From assembly GCF_932294415.1 (NCBI RefSeq), contig NC_065536.1:1364001-1428000 (forward strand): DNA of 64,000 bases, in the 5' to 3' direction. The notes beneath the pieces were generated by a model. That model was not told where the DNA came from, did not search any database, and saw nothing but the letters and a program-made list of their open reading frames with translations. This document shows, in pieces, positions 1 through 10,882 of this stretch. A program made the translations under genes and the position numbers. The stretch's first letter is position 1. The number at the start of each line of letters is the position of its first letter. The DNA comes from Quercus robur. Its lineage: Eukaryota; Streptophyta; Magnoliopsida; Fagales; Fagaceae.

Positions 1-55
1 CCACAGAGGGAAAAAAAAAAAAAAAAACAAAGAATCCATGAAACCAGTCACCGAT

Positions 56-440
56 CAAGCTCCAAAACTGTATACACAAAACCCAACTAGCCAAATTTTA
101 CACAAAATTGCAGCGAAAACATTGACCATAATGAAACCAATCATGGATCAAGCTCCAAAAGTTCTACACATAACCCAACTAGCCAAATTCTACAAAAAAA
201 TCACAGCAAAAACTAATCATGGGTCAAGCTCCAAAATTTCATACACATAACCCAACTAGCCAAATTCTAACCAAAAGCACAGCAAAAACATTGATCACCC
301 TAAACCCAATCATGAGTCAAGCTCCAAAATTTCATACGCATAACCCATCAAGCCAGATTCTACCCAAAAGCACAACAAAAACATTGATCCCCTTAAACCC
401 AATCATAGATCAAGCTCCAAATTTTCATACACATAACTCA
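56..440. repeat. 93-bp tandem repeat, about five copies
   Basis: The motif CAAGCTCCAAA recurs at 56, 149, 225, 318 and 411. The spacing is 93, 76, 93 and 93 bp, so one unit has lost 17 bp. Units also share the blocks CCCAACTAGCCAAATTCTA and CACAGCAAAAACATTGAT. The array lies just past the donor of the MARF1-like exon and so would be inside that gene's first intron. The open frames across it come from the repeat periodicity (93 is divisible by 3) and are not taken as genes. Confidence 0.9.
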
Positions 441-549
441 ATTGACCAACTTCCATTAAAAAATATATATATATTCACCACAGCACATGGTAAAGCATAT
501 AAAAAAAATGATTAAAGAAATAAAATAAAAAGGGTTAGCAATTCTATAC

Positions 550-835
550 CAGCGGGGACATGGTAGAGGGAGATGCCAGTGCTGGAAAGAGCATGCTGGA
601 CAGGATCAGGGATAGCATTGGTGTCACCATAGGCAGCAATAGAGATGGGTCCACAATAACCCATCTTCATCAACGCAGAACTTATGTTCTGAGCTATGGC
701 GTTTGGGTTGTACCCTTCTTTTGGAACCCTGCAATTTTCTATGTCCCACCACACAGATGTCTTTGCCGCACCATAACCAAACCCCGTAGTTTTGCTTCCA
801 CCACCATTGTTGTTGATGCTGGTGGTGCTCACCAT
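550..835 (-). CDS. MARF1-like NYN-domain protein, first coding exon (gene cut by window edge)
   Basis: The exon encodes 95 residues plus one base. After a Ser/Gly/Asn-rich leader of about 25 residues comes AKTSVWWDIENCRVP, then a helix (NPNAIAQNISSAL), the strand ISIAAYGD and HALSSTGISLYHVPAG. This is the N-terminal half of the plant NYN (PIN-like nuclease) domain found in MARF1/limkain-b1 relatives. The Asp of WWDIEN and the YGD Asp are typical of the acidic nuclease centre. The translation stays open to about 512, but family homology stops at VPAG, where the gene reads CTG|GTATAG. I therefore place a donor at 549-548 with phase 1. The start at 835 gives a short leader as in homologues. The remaining NYN half and any C-terminal LOTUS/OST-HTH domains would lie left of position 1. 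Family members act in RNA metabolism; the specific role is unknown. Confidence 0.85.
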
Positions 836-1050
836 TTTTGGGGATAGAATTGGTTTGGTTTGGTTTGGAGAAAGAGTCTAATACTAATAAATAAAGGAGG
901 AGATTAAGTTGGTTTGGTTTTGGTTGACTTATAGTTGCAGTTGTTTTTTCTGTGACAGTTGTGTCACTCGGTGTGATGTGAAAGCGTTGGTGACGAATAA
1001 ATATGATGATGAGGATTAGAGAGAGATCTATGGCGGTAGATTTCCTTACC

Positions 1051-1058
1051 TTTTTATA
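1051..1058 (-). promoter_or_regulatory. Candidate TATA box of the MARF1-like gene
   Basis: Read on the minus strand the site is TATAAAAA, about 215 bp before the ATG at 835. That would put transcription start near 1020. It is the best TATA match close upstream, and no experimental support is visible. Confidence 0.4.
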
Positions 1059-1074
1059 TTGTCTTGTGGGACTC

Positions 1075-1689
1075 ACTTTGCAACGAGAAGAATCGGTCAG
1101 TCAGGGGACTCTCAAGTCTTGCCTTGTCGTGTGTTTTGGTTGTTGTACTTGTTGGTGTAGAATGATGGTCCTTTGTTATCGTTTTTAGTGTTTAAACAAC
1201 ATTACACGTATTTTTATATACTTTTTTATTTATACGTATTTTTAAAAAATACAAACGTTACTAGAAATCTCTTACCTAACAAAACCTCTTAGTTATCTTG
1301 ATTCAAAAATTCTAGTACCACAACTGGGGCACAACTTTGTACCATGTCTAATAGGATGACAAGTTGCGAGTGGTATTGAAAAAAACAATAAGTTTATGTA
1401 AAAGTAAGAAGCCGTTATTGCTACATAAGATAAATGTAATAATTGTTGTGGTCTTGATTGATAGTGAGAGTTGTGGGTTTATAAAGGAAAATAAATTAGA
1501 TTATTAATTTAAGATGTTTGAAAGGGGGAAAATAATTGTTTGGAAACTGAATAAGAAATAAATTATTTAATAAAAATAAGGATATAGCCTTTTTTTAATG
1601 TGAAGATATAGCCATTTTTATGTGAAATGATAATTATTATTTGTTTTCCATTCCATTCTCCAATCTATTTTAATAAGTTGTTATTTGAA
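1075..1689. other. Intergenic, no gene seen
   Basis: AT-rich sequence upstream of the MARF1-like gene. No conserved frame or repeat border was recognised. Confidence 0.5.
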
Positions 1690-1835
1690 CACAGGTTCTA
1701 AATACCAAAAATTTAACTGGTAAAGTTTTTTATTGTTAAATAAGATTTAGGATTCCAATCTTACCTATAATAAAAAAAAATTAATAAAACCAATTAATGT
1801 ATTGGCTTGATGATAAAAAAAACAATTGTCATAAA
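1690..1835 (+). mobile_element. Degenerate tRNA-derived SINE (family 2)
   Basis: The copy is decayed but has the same order as the clear copy at 7356-7521: AACTGGTAAAG (A-box region), TAGGATTCCAATCTTACC (B-box region), then a TTGGCTTGATGATAAA block and an A-rich end. No target duplication could be fixed. Confidence 0.45.
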
Positions 1836-2537
1836 GTGAAATAAAAAAGAATTATGATAATGAGCAACATCAAAACAGCAGTTATGAAAAAAATTGTAAA
1901 AAATTTGTGTCTCTAAACTAATTAAGGAAGAAGGTGGATCATGATCCTAGTAATTAATATATTTTATCAGATATTGACTATAATCATTTTCGTATCCATT
2001 TAATTTAGTAATGATGCAAAAAAAAAACACTATTTCACTTCTTTCAAAGTGGATAAGATAGAATTTTATAAACTCTATAAAATCTCAATACGTAGAATAT
2101 GTGAATATATGAAGATGGGTTATGAGATCACTTTACTGTTTTTGTCACTTCTTTTTAAGAGTTTATCCAGGAAATCGCATTTCTTCAAGAAATTTAAAGG
2201 TATTAGATTTGCATCTGAAAATTAATTAATGCTTTAATCTTCTGTATGGTTTAGGAATTTATTCCTCATTCAATCTTTAGTAATTTGTGATCAGTTCACA
2301 GATTCTTTTGTTAAGAGAGGAAGATAATTTAATCAAGTTTAGTATCAACTTAATTACAGTGTTAAATTACTATGAGAAGTATGTTTTGTAAGCTTTTTAG
2401 GTTTTATCTACTCGATCAGAAAACAGTGACAAGTGTATATTTGAAGTTTGATAAGTTTTACCAATTCCCTGCTCATTTTCCTCCTTTATTTGTGTGAGAA
2501 AAAAGTGCACCTTTCTTTACAAATATTGCAAAACCAC

Positions 2538-2698
2538 TGCACACCCTTGGTGCGATAGTTACTTCACAAGTATAAATGCTTGTATACTTGTGGAGTGTGG
2601 GGGGTAAGAGCCGGGGTTCAAATCTCTAGGAGAAAGTTTCACACACATATACACTTAGATTAAGCTAGAATAGAATTCTATCTCGTATTAAAAAAAAA
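2538..2698 (+). mobile_element. tRNA-derived SINE (family 1) with 16-bp target duplication
   Basis: The 161-bp element starts with CCTTGGTGCGATAGTTA (A-box-like) and carries GGGGTTCAAATCTC (B-box-like) about 60 bp later. It ends in a poly-A tail after TCTCGTATT. It is flanked by AATATTGCAAAACCAC (2522-2537) and AATATTGCAATACCAC (2699-2714), a 16-bp target-site duplication with one mismatch. This fixes both borders and the orientation. The flank identity suggests a fairly young copy. Confidence 0.88.
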
Positions 2699-2714
2699 AA
2701 TATTGCAATACCAC

Positions 2715-3825
2715 AATAAAAATCTTCTTTAAAACTCTTTCCAATAATATATATTTTTAGACCAATTATTTTGACATCTTGCCACCTTCCCAAATTCGTC
2801 TGTTTGCATTCTTTCATCCAGTAAAAAGTAGATTTTTTTTTTCTAGTAATATTTATATTATCTTTGAGATCTACATGATAAATCAATCAATCATCTTTAG
2901 GTAATAAGAAAATTTTCTTGTATAACAATCTAAACAGTATCCACTATGTGAATGGTCGATATAAAAATATAAGAAAGTATCTCGTGTGATATTCACTCAT
3001 TTATGAGTTTTGGAAATACCTTTTTATATGTAAAAATTTTATTTTGTGTAACCGTTATGTATAACATCCCTCTTACATGATCGACTCTAATGTAAAAGGA
3101 ATATTTTGGTTACCCATTAAAACCACTTCTGAATAAATAAAGAAAATTACGCGGAAAGAGAAGAGAACAGTAGAGATGAGATCTATGCAGTGCAGGCAAT
3201 AAGGGTTCTGCAATCTGCACCATAACTTTCCTCTAAAGATATGAAATGTAACCTCGCAAGTGGGTCACGAATGGGATGCCATTTTTGTGGGGGAGGAACG
3301 ACTTGACTTGGTCTTACACGCAAAGGGCTTTTTTAATTAATTAGTATATATATGCTTCATTCTAGCTAGCTTGTTCAATGTCTCAACTATCCCTTCATGG
3401 ATTCTACAGTTTGCTAAAATTAAGGTTTCCATTTTTAAAGTGCCAATTCGTAGCATGAGAAAGCTACTAAATATTATTATTACAAATTAATGTTACAAGA
3501 CAAAACACACTCCGGCAAACGAGAGTCTGTTGATCAACTATCCATATGTCCCAACAGGAATTTTTAAATTTTTTTTAAAAAAAAAAAAAAAAAAAAAAAG
3601 GTCCCACTTGGAAACTATTTTTTGACAAAAATTATTTATTTTCATGCGGTAATTTGGTTGTCACCGAGAATATGACCCACAAAAATGTATAAAATATTTA
3701 ATGATGTTTGACGCACATGAAAAAAATAATAATATTTCATGTAATTTCCAAATAATTTTGGTTAAAAAGGCTAATATATTAGACTAATTAGAAATAAAAA
3801 TAAGTTTATTACAAATGTTTACTAC
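2715..3825. other. Intergenic, no gene seen
   Basis: AT-rich, with an A-tract near 3575-3599. I found no coding frame with family features and no repeat with clear borders. Confidence 0.5.
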
Positions 3826-3900
3826 CTTATCTAGGGTAAGCAAGTTCTCCACCACATCCCGTGGGTATCAAAAGTTACAAAATCATAGTTTAAATGCATC

Positions 3901-4741
3901 AGCACATTTGTTGGCTTCTCTGTAGATGTGATTGATCTGAATCCAAGGCATGCTCATAAAAAAGTTCCTGAAATCAATAACAAGTGATGGTTAGGAGTAG
4001 AATTCTTCATAAGTTGAACAATAGACAAAAATGTCATTTCAACAATAAGGGTCTATTTGGAATCTGCTTATTTTGTTGAAACTGAAAATTTTTTGCTGAA
4101 AATACTATAAATAAAGGTAAAAGTTAACTGAAATAGTATAGTGGGACTCATGAATAGTACCAAAAAATGCAGTGGGCCCATGAATAGTAGCAAAAATAAG
4201 CTGAATAGTAAAATAAACTGGCTTTTTAATCTAGAGCCAAACATACAGGGTTTGTTTGAAATCTGCTTATTTTTTTGAAATTGAAAACTTTTTGCTGAAA
4301 GTACTGTAGATAAAGGTAAAAGCACATTAGTTGGCTTCTCTATAGATGTGATTGATCTGAATCCAAGGCATGCTCATCAAAAAGTTCCTGAAATCAATAA
4401 CAAGTGATGGTTAGGAGTAGAATTCTTCATAAGTTGAACAATAGACAAAGCTGTCATTTCAACAATTAAGGGTCTATTTGGGATCTGCTTATTTTGTTGA
4501 AAATGAAATTTTTTTTGCTGAAAATACTATAAGTAAAGGTAAAAGTTAGCTGAAATAGTATAGTGGGACTCATGAATAGTACCAAAAAATGCAGTGGGCC
4601 CATGAATAATAGCAAAAATAAGCTGAATAGTAAAATAAACTGGCTTTTTAATCTAGAGCCAAACATACAGGGTCTGTTTGAAATCCGCTTATTTTTTTGA
4701 AATTGAAAATTTTTTGCTGAAAGTATTGTAGATAAAGGTAA
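3901..4741. repeat. 420-bp tandem duplication
   Basis: Sequence from AGCACATTTGTTGGC at 3901 to GATAAAGGTAAA at 4320 is repeated from AGCACATTAGTTGGC at 4321. The unit includes part of the LINE RNase H fragment and the first one and a third MITE units. The join is sharp (GGTAAA|AGCAC). Confidence 0.88.
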
Positions 4742-5051
4742 AAGTTAGCTGAAATAGTACAGTGGTACCCATGAATAGTACCAAAAAATGCAATGGGCCC
4801 ATGAATAGTAGCAAAAATAAGCTAAATAGTAAAATAAACTGGTTTTTTAATCTGGAGCCAAACATATAGGGTTTGTTTAAGATCCGCTTATTTTTCTGAA
4901 ATTGAAAATTTTTTGCTGAAAGTATTGTAAATAAAAGTAAAAGTTAGCTAAAATAGTATAGTGAGACTCATGAATAGTATCAAAAAGGGTAGTGAAACCT
5001 ATGAATAGTAGCAAAAATAAGTTAGCAAAATTAATTATGTCAAACGGACAC
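4049..5051. mobile_element. Composite MITE of head-to-tail 200-bp units, TAA target duplication
   Basis: Units beginning GGGTCTRTTTGG/AATC start at 4049, 4248 (cut at 4320), 4470, 4670 and 4869. Each carries the blocks ATAGTGGGACTCATGAATAG and GCAAAAATAAGC and ends near AGCCAAACATACAGGG. The outer ends, GGGTCTATTTGG and the complement of CAAACGGACAC, form weak terminal inverted repeats. TAA stands at 4046-4048 and 5052-5054, the 3-bp duplication expected of a Tourist/Harbinger-like element. Related but decayed sequence lies at 13340-13560. Confidence 0.75.
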
Positions 5052-5335
5052 TAAGTATAAAATTCCTAGATCAAAAGCAATGTTGAGCCCATCTCTCAAG
5101 GCCCAAAGTTCTGCTAGGCAGCTATTAGTGTTGCCTGACCCTCCAGTAAAACCATTAACCCAATTTCCAGCACTATTGCAGAGCAGACCTCCATTTCCTG
5201 CCCTTCCCGAGTTCCCAAGAGCCAATCCATCCATGTTTAGGGTAAACCAAACCTTAGGAGGTTTTTTTTCCAGCCAACCTGTATGAAATATTTCATAGGG
5301 GTATATTTGTTGAAGCGATTCAAAGCATAGATTTC

Positions 5336-6330
5336 AGCTGCCTTACTAATACAAGACCCAAAGAGGAAAAAAAAAACATTTTCTATTTTCTATATAATTA
5401 CACCCCAAGTAATTTGGATTTTTTGCGCAAAATATTAAATGAGAAAGCAACAAGTTTGAGCAAAAATGCCATTAGGAAAAAATATGTCACTGGTTAGTCA
5501 ATAGTTTGTTAAAGATCGTTATAGAGAGAGAGAGAGAGGTTATCTTTGGGAAGGATTTTTTTTTTTTTTTTTTTTTTTGTGGAGTTTTTTTGTGATGATT
5601 TTATTAAGCAAGTGATGTTTCATGATTTTTTTTTTCGGCTTTTAAAAAGTGGAAAGCATTTTCCACTCTATTTGGCTTGTTTTCAATTGACAATGAAAAA
5701 TGTTTTATTTTGATATATATTTTCCAATGTATTAAGTACTAGAAAATGTAAAAAATAAAAATAAAATAAAAAAATCTACCAAAGCAACAGAACTTTATTG
5801 GCATTTATGTCTCTCTTCACATGAGAGAGCACATGTTCAAATCCTAGGCAACGTACCTCAACTTATTGTAACAAAACATGAGCACACATTCTAGCAAGTC
5901 AATAAACTTTAATGGTTGAATTTAAATTATACTTTGCCCAACTCCTTATTAATTTTAATGTACACATGTACACAAATTTCACGTGGAATCACACGATGAC
6001 GAATAGTTGATTTTGTATTGATATGTATGAATTTGAGTACAATTATCTAAACGATTCTTTGAAAGACAGAATATTAGAAATTCATTTAATTTGATCTCCA
6101 ATACACTTTACAACCCAAGATCTTTAATAATTTCTTGAAATCATCTTGCTAGATGTGTATATGGAAGTACTTGATTCAATGCCGAGAGTTGTTAGCTTGA
6201 TCTCAAGCTAAGTCAAGTGAAAGTTGAAAGAAAATTCCTACTTCAATTTAAGGGAATATGAATGACTTTGATCTTGAATGAGCAAGAGTGCTCTTTACGA
6301 ACTTAGAGATCTCTTCTTTTTGGTAGAGAG
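5336..6330. other. Intergenic, no gene seen
   Basis: It contains a short GA tract (5525-5540), a long T tract (about 5558-5578) and AT-rich filler. A GTTCAAATCCTAGG B-box-like string near 5832 may be a SINE relic. Confidence 0.5.
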
Positions 6331-6333
6331 TTA

Positions 6334-6685
6334 AAGTGTAAGTTTGGATCCACGTTTACTTTTGCGTTTTGCGTTTTGCTTTTTTTTTTTTTTTTTCTTT
6401 TCTTTTCTTTTCTTTTCTTTTCTTTTCTACACGCGTTTCAGACTTTCAGGAGACAAGCGCAACAGTAGAGTACTGTTTAGTACTGTTTGGCCCTGATTTT
6501 TTGACTTTTCTGTCCATCAGTGGGTCCGTGCACTGTTCATGGACCCACACATTTCATTTTTTATCAATTTTTTCATTAAAAATGGGTCCCACAGCACTAT
6601 TCACACATTTAAAAATTATTTTGCTACAGTGTTTTCAGTTTTCAGTTTTCAGTTTCAGCAAAATAAGTTCTATCCAAACACACCC
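6334..6685 (-). mobile_element. Tourist/Harbinger-like MITE, TTA target duplication
   Basis: The ends AAGTGTAAGTTTGGATCC and TATCCAAACACACCC are inverted repeats, and TTA flanks both sides (6331-6333, 6686-6688). The interior has TGGGTCCCACAGCACTATTC and repeated CAGTTTTCAGTTT. The same family, in opposite orientation, is at 35188-35451. Confidence 0.82.
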
Positions 6686-6898
6686 TTAGTATGGTGTTTC
6701 TCTTAAGTTTATTCTTTTCTCACATGAAGAGCCTTTATTTATGGGCAATTTTAGGATATTTTATTTGGAATTAAAAAAAAAAAAAAATCAATGGGATTCA
6801 ATATTGAATTAAATCTTGGATTTAATTAGATGTTCCATGTAGATTGTAGAACTTTCATCTCGTATTGCCACATGGCTCAACTTATAACATGTGTATCT

Positions 6899-6911
<13 letters not shown>

Positions 6912-6958
<47 letters not shown>
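6912..6958. repeat. Uninterrupted T47 tract
   Basis: It is the longest homopolymer in the window. It follows TTTTTCC and precedes GTGACCATAAGG. No flanking direct repeat was found, so a retro-insertion tail is possible but unproven; the exact length may be a sequencing estimate. Confidence 0.85.
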
Positions 6959-6959
<1 letters not shown>

Positions 6960-7355
6960 TGACCATAAGGGTTGGACATGTATTTGGCTAAATCTCAACG
7001 GCGCGCGGTTCTGTGCCTTTTGATTGGGACCAAGACCAACTATCATAATGATATTAACTTGAAAAAAAAAATTATATCATTCAGAATCAATCAGATGACT
7101 AGCGAAACATCATAACAATATTTATATAAAATTTTATTAGATCATGGATATCAAATATATACAATGATGAAGCCAAGATTTAAATTAAATATTAAAAAAA
7201 ACTTTAAAAAATAAATATAAAACATTGTAAGCAACCATAATTATCATAAAAAATTATACTATCAAATAACAACCAAAACAAGAGATTAATTTAAATTAAA
7301 TACATGAAAGACATTAACATCAATTTGTCCAACATTGCTAAAAGTAAATATTGAA

Positions 7356-7521
7356 ATATGTGGATTTCAGTTAGTTCAACTGATAAAGTCTCTAATGATT
7401 AAATAAGAAATCTGGGGTTCAATTCCCGCTTATACCAAAAACTAATTGGTGTCTTGGTTTGATGATAAAGAGCTATCATCAGGAACGAACGCCATAGGTT
7501 GAAACTTTATTTAAAAAAAAT
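7356..7521 (+). mobile_element. tRNA-derived SINE (family 2), best copy in window
   Basis: The head TTAGTTCAACTGATAAAG resembles a pol III A box and GGGGTTCAATTCCC a B box. The body continues with ACCAAAAACTAATTGGTGTC, TTGGTTTGATGATAAAGAGC and CGCCATAGGTTGAAACT, ending in poly-A. ATATTGAA at 7348-7355 and 7522-7529 is a short likely target duplication. Six further, more decayed or truncated copies occur in the window. Confidence 0.8.
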
Positions 7522-7529
7522 ATATTGAA

Positions 7530-8051
7530 GTGTCTTGGTTTCATGTTGTACTTTTATTATCATCTAGACCTCTTTAAGAAGTCAATTCTTGCCATAAGGG
7601 AAGCTTTTCTATTGTGGCTTTATTTAGGGTGTATTAAATATGTTCTATGCAACTACCATTTAACTTTTGTAATGCAATGTTTTCTCTTTTTGATGCTTCC
7701 ATTTCCATTTCTTCCTAGTTAGGATAGTTGCTTTTCAACTACCTTTGTATTTACAACTTTCATAATACAGTGACAGTGTGACACATCAAATTATTTATAT
7801 TTAGAGACTCAAGCCATGCAATCTAATTTTTCATTTTCCCAACTTTGTTCATTAATATGGTTAATTGTTGTTTGATTAGTGCAGCAATTAATCAAAATCT
7901 ATATAGGCTAGATAATTATATATCAAACCTTTTTTTTTCTCACTACAAATGCTTTGTTGTAGATGTAGAGCCACAAACAATTGAAATTCCTTAAAATAAA
8001 AAAGAAAAAAAAATTGGAATAAATATCCAAAGTGCTGTAAATAGTGACATG
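7530..8051. other. Intergenic, no gene seen
   Basis: A 65-codon open frame at 7525-7722 shows no family feature. Nothing else was recognised. Confidence 0.45.
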
Positions 8052-8425
8052 CTAGCATTCATATCAATTCGTATATAATAGAAAAAAGTATAGAATTTAC
8101 ACAATTTTACCTAAAATTGATCCACATCAATCTTCGTATACAGTAACCATGTAAATTTACATTAACACTATTCATTTTGTATTTAGTTATTTATTCTTTC
8201 TTTACGTATCTCAAGAATGGAGGTAGAGAGTGGATGGTGTTTATGTGTCTGAAGAAAGAAAAATAATTTTAAAAATCAACAAAAATTGATATTTTAATGA
8301 AATATAGCGTAAATTAGATAATCTAATATGAGGTGTTTTGAAAGGTGAGTATGTAAAATTGAAAAAGTAGATTCTCATGCTAAAATAGATAAAAAAAAAT
8401 TTGCACGAGCTGATGTGAATGCTAT
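8052..8425. mobile_element. Probable MITE with ~22-bp terminal inverted repeats
   Basis: The left end TAGCATTCATATCAATTCGT and the complement of the right end, TAGCATTCACATCAGCTCGT, match at 17 of 20 positions. The inverted match continues loosely for about 60 bp. No clean target duplication was found, so borders are approximate. Confidence 0.5.
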
Positions 8426-8947
8426 AAATCTTAGGAGAAAATAAAAGTTTTTTAAAACAAAAGTGATGTTAGTTTTGGTTAAAAAGTGAAATAAAGTGCT
8501 GTGAATGCCTCCATGCTGTGTAAATTTTCCCACTTTTTTTAGTGTTAGAATTTTTTTCTTTTTTAAGTAGGAACTGCTTTTTGTTTTTTTTCTTTAGGTC
8601 AGAGGGGGCAAAGCATTTAAGGGGTTCTATATACAACTAATACTCATGAGGTTTTTTAGGAGTCAAGGAGCAGTTGTCCCTCCTCAACCCCCATAGCTCT
8701 GCCTTTGAATATGTTTCAAAATAATTCTGAAATTAAGAACTTACTTAAGTAAGGTTTAAATTTATGGGGTTTTTTTTTTTTTTTTTTTATACTTTTTAAA
8801 AATCTAACAAAAATCTACTAGCTAATATGATTTTTGGATTGAATGGTAGATTTACATAAGAAGTATTTAAGGATATATAATAGAACGATAGATTTTTCAA
8901 AATACTAATTCTTTTTATAAATAAAATTCAATTTATAAAATTTGTTT

Positions 8948-9070
8948 TATGATAATTGCTTTTTATCATTAGACCAAGGCTCCAATTAGTTTTTGGTGTA
9001 AATGGGATTTGAATCCAAATCTCTTACTACGCAACAATTTTTTTTTACCAATTGAGCAATTTAATTAAAA
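8948..9070 (-). mobile_element. SINE family 2, inverted and decayed copy
   Basis: Read on minus it contains GCTCAATTGGTAAA, GGATTCAAATCCC, ACACCAAAAACTAATTGG and a TTGGTCTAATGATAAA block, in the same order as the copy at 7356. Confidence 0.7.
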
Positions 9071-9129
9071 GTTATATATAGAACAATATTTTTTTTGGAG
9101 ATAATTAGTAAGTAGGGGAGAGAGAAAGT

Positions 9130-9183
9130 GGATATGAGCGCCCCCCCCCCCCCCCAAACACACACACACACACACACACACAT
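9130..9183. repeat. C tract followed by CA microsatellite
   Basis: A run of about 16 C (near 9140-9156) is followed by a CA repeat to about 9181. It is a simple repeat next to gene-poor DNA. Confidence 0.85.
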
Positions 9184-9434
9184 AGGACACCATAAAAGAT
9201 GACATTATGAGAAGAGTATTACTTGAATCCCAATATAAAAATGTGATTTTAACAAAGGACTTAAACCTAACCCATTTTTGATAAAAAATGGGCTAATTGA
9301 GAATACAAGTATTGGCCCATGTGTATCTCCCACTAACACCAATTGATTATATCAAGAAGAAAACAGTTGACTCAAATTATAATTAAAAAAAAAAAAAAAA
9401 AAGCAGAAAAAGCTTAATAGACTTCTTTTTTTCG

Positions 9435-9570
9435 TTGAATAAGAGATTTGATGCTCAATCTCCATTTACACCAGAAACCGATTAATGTCTTAATTTGATG
9501 ATAAATAACTATCAGCAGGAGCGGATGCCATAAATTGCAACTCTCTTTCTCTAAAAAAAAAAAAAAAAAA
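9435..9570 (+). mobile_element. SINE family 2, 5'-truncated copy
   Basis: The A-box head is missing. From TTGAATAAGAGATTTG the copy continues through ACACCAGAAACCGATTAATG, TTTGATGATAAATAAC and GCGGATGCCATAAATTG to an A-rich tail. Confidence 0.72.
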
Positions 9571-9586
9571 CTTGAGTTTCTCATAT

Positions 9587-9612
9587 TGAGAGAGAGAGAG
9601 AAAAAAAAAGAG
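9587..9612. mobile_element. 26-bp A-rich micro-insertion between 16-bp direct repeats
   Basis: CTTGAGTTTCTCATAT occurs perfectly at 9571-9586 and 9613-9628. The segment between is a GA repeat followed by A9 and GAG. It resembles the other tail-only insertions of this window, but here a simple tandem duplication plus GA expansion is also possible. Confidence 0.5.
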
Positions 9613-10101
9613 CTTGAGTTTCTCATATAATAATATTGAGCGTATAGGCTGGTTACACTACATGTGGATGAATTTACATAGCAAAGTCAACAATGACGAA
9701 GTTTTTCATATATTATTCCGCGTAGCAGCATGTGCATGGATTAGCAAAGAAATTGGGCATCTGCAGATCCATAGTCTATAGTCTATGGAATTAATAGAGA
9801 TGGTCTTAGTTTTCTACTATTTGATAACGACACCCTAACCATAAATCTCTGACAATAAGGGCTTATTAATTAGTTAAAGAAATTGAGTTTAATTAGCTCG
9901 TGAGCTGTGACTAGTTGTTGAGGGCATGCACAACAATAACGCTGCATGAACACCTAATAATAAATGTATGTAGACCTTTTACTTTGTTTACACACAAAAA
10001 AATAAAAATAAAAATGTATGTTAAAAACTCATGGTTCATTTTTATATGTGAGATATTAGTGCTTAATTAATGCCTGCATTTTGTATATATAGTACTATAT
10101 A

Positions 10102-10127
10102 CGTTTTTTTTTTTTAATTAAATTGCC
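10102..10127 (-). mobile_element. 26-bp oligo-T micro-insertion between direct repeats
   Basis: AGTACTATATA stands at 10091-10101 and again at 10128-10138. Between them is CG, a T tract and AATTAAATTGCC. The flank is AT-rich, so the direct repeat is less telling than elsewhere. Confidence 0.45.
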
Positions 10128-10146
10128 AGTACTATATATATGTAAT

Positions 10147-10600
10147 CTTTTTTTTTTTTGAGAATAAAGAATATGCTACTTTATTTATCATGAATTGGGA
10201 AAGTCCCTACTTAAAAAAGAAAATACATCAGGAGGAACGTGTTCCATCTAAGCTTGAAAAAGAAAAGAAAATCTTGCTTTCTGGGTTAAGACATGAGCTA
10301 CAATATTACCTTGCCTAACAACATGAGAGAAAGATAAACTTGGAAAAGAGTTTTCATAAGACAAAATGTCTTTTATAATGTGACCACCTTGTGTAAATTC
10401 CATACCACCACCATGCAAAGACTTAATGATAGACTCAACGTCCCCCTCAATGATTGCTTGGTAAAAACTTGTCTCGACAGTAAAATTTTACCGCATGCCT
10501 TGCTGCTAGCAGCTCTAAAATCTCAACTAATGGAGGTTTCAAGATCTTCTCTGACATAGCAGCCATTACTTTGCCTTCTAACACATATATATCATCTAAA
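10147..10600 (-). pseudogene. LINE 3' end with RNase H C-terminal fragment
   Basis: From about 10475 down to the stop at 10248 the minus strand reads YQAIIEGDVESIIKSL, then HIIKDILSY, FSHVVRQGNIVAHVLTQKAR and a stop. This is the last third of a plant RVT_3 / RNase H-like domain, with the EGD Asp kept and the usual NxVAH.L helix. Upstream (10480-10600) AAMSEKILKPPLVEILELLAA-like text is in another frame, so at least one frameshift has occurred. A T tract at 10149-10159 followed by GAGAATAAAG is the poly-A end. It is a truncated, inactive copy. Confidence 0.75.
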
Positions 10601-10882
10601 TCCACCAATTAACTAATTCCAACATATGATCCTAAAATAGATTAATGAATAAAAGGTTGCTGACACTTCTTAATATTTTTAATATAGACATTTCCTCTCT
10701 ATTTAGTATAAGTATTGAATTATTTTAAAAAAATGGTGCTAAGTGCTAACACAAATTTTACGTATGTATACTTCTTTTCTTCCTTGAAAATTGAAAGAAG
10801 AACATGCTTGCTTCGTTTCCTCCTCTAATATTCTAGCGGCTCTTTTCCTTTGCCTATTAAACCAAAGCAAATGAAATTGTTA

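Larger units (their letters stand above)
3826..5335 (-). pseudogene. RNase H domain fragment of a LINE-type retroelement, split by a MITE
   Basis: Reading minus from about 5335, an open frame gives GWLEKKPPKVWFTLNMDG, then LALGNSGRAGNGGLL, NWVNGF and CLAELWALRDGLNIA. This is the RVT_3 / RNase H-like domain that ends many plant non-LTR retroelements; the Asp of MDG and the Glu of AELWAL match two of the catalytic acids. After the MITE (4049-5051) the same domain resumes as SIVQLMKNSTPNHHLL, WIQINHIYREANKCADA-like and FDTHG-like text with stops and frameshifts. The gene is therefore dead. Left and right ends are only approximate because no poly-A or target duplication was found. Confidence 0.8.

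Noticed and set aside
38..515. Open frames of 70 and 98 codons on plus
   Set aside because: They follow the 93-bp tandem repeat, whose unit length is a multiple of 3; residues repeat with the DNA and show no domain.
624..1076. 150-codon minus frame overlapping the MARF1-like exon
   Set aside because: It overlaps the NYN exon in another frame; the NYN frame carries all the family motifs.
4068..4666. Two minus frames with near-identical hydrophobic peptides
   Set aside because: They come from duplicated MITE units, not genes.
6369..6689. Phe-rich 106-codon plus frame
   Set aside because: It is the translation of T-rich sequence inside a MITE.
8019..8520. Possible larger element bounded by the direct repeat AAAGTGCTGT
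   Set aside because: The two AAAGTGCTGTRAATR copies are near a MITE but inverted ends and duplication do not agree; only the inner MITE was called.
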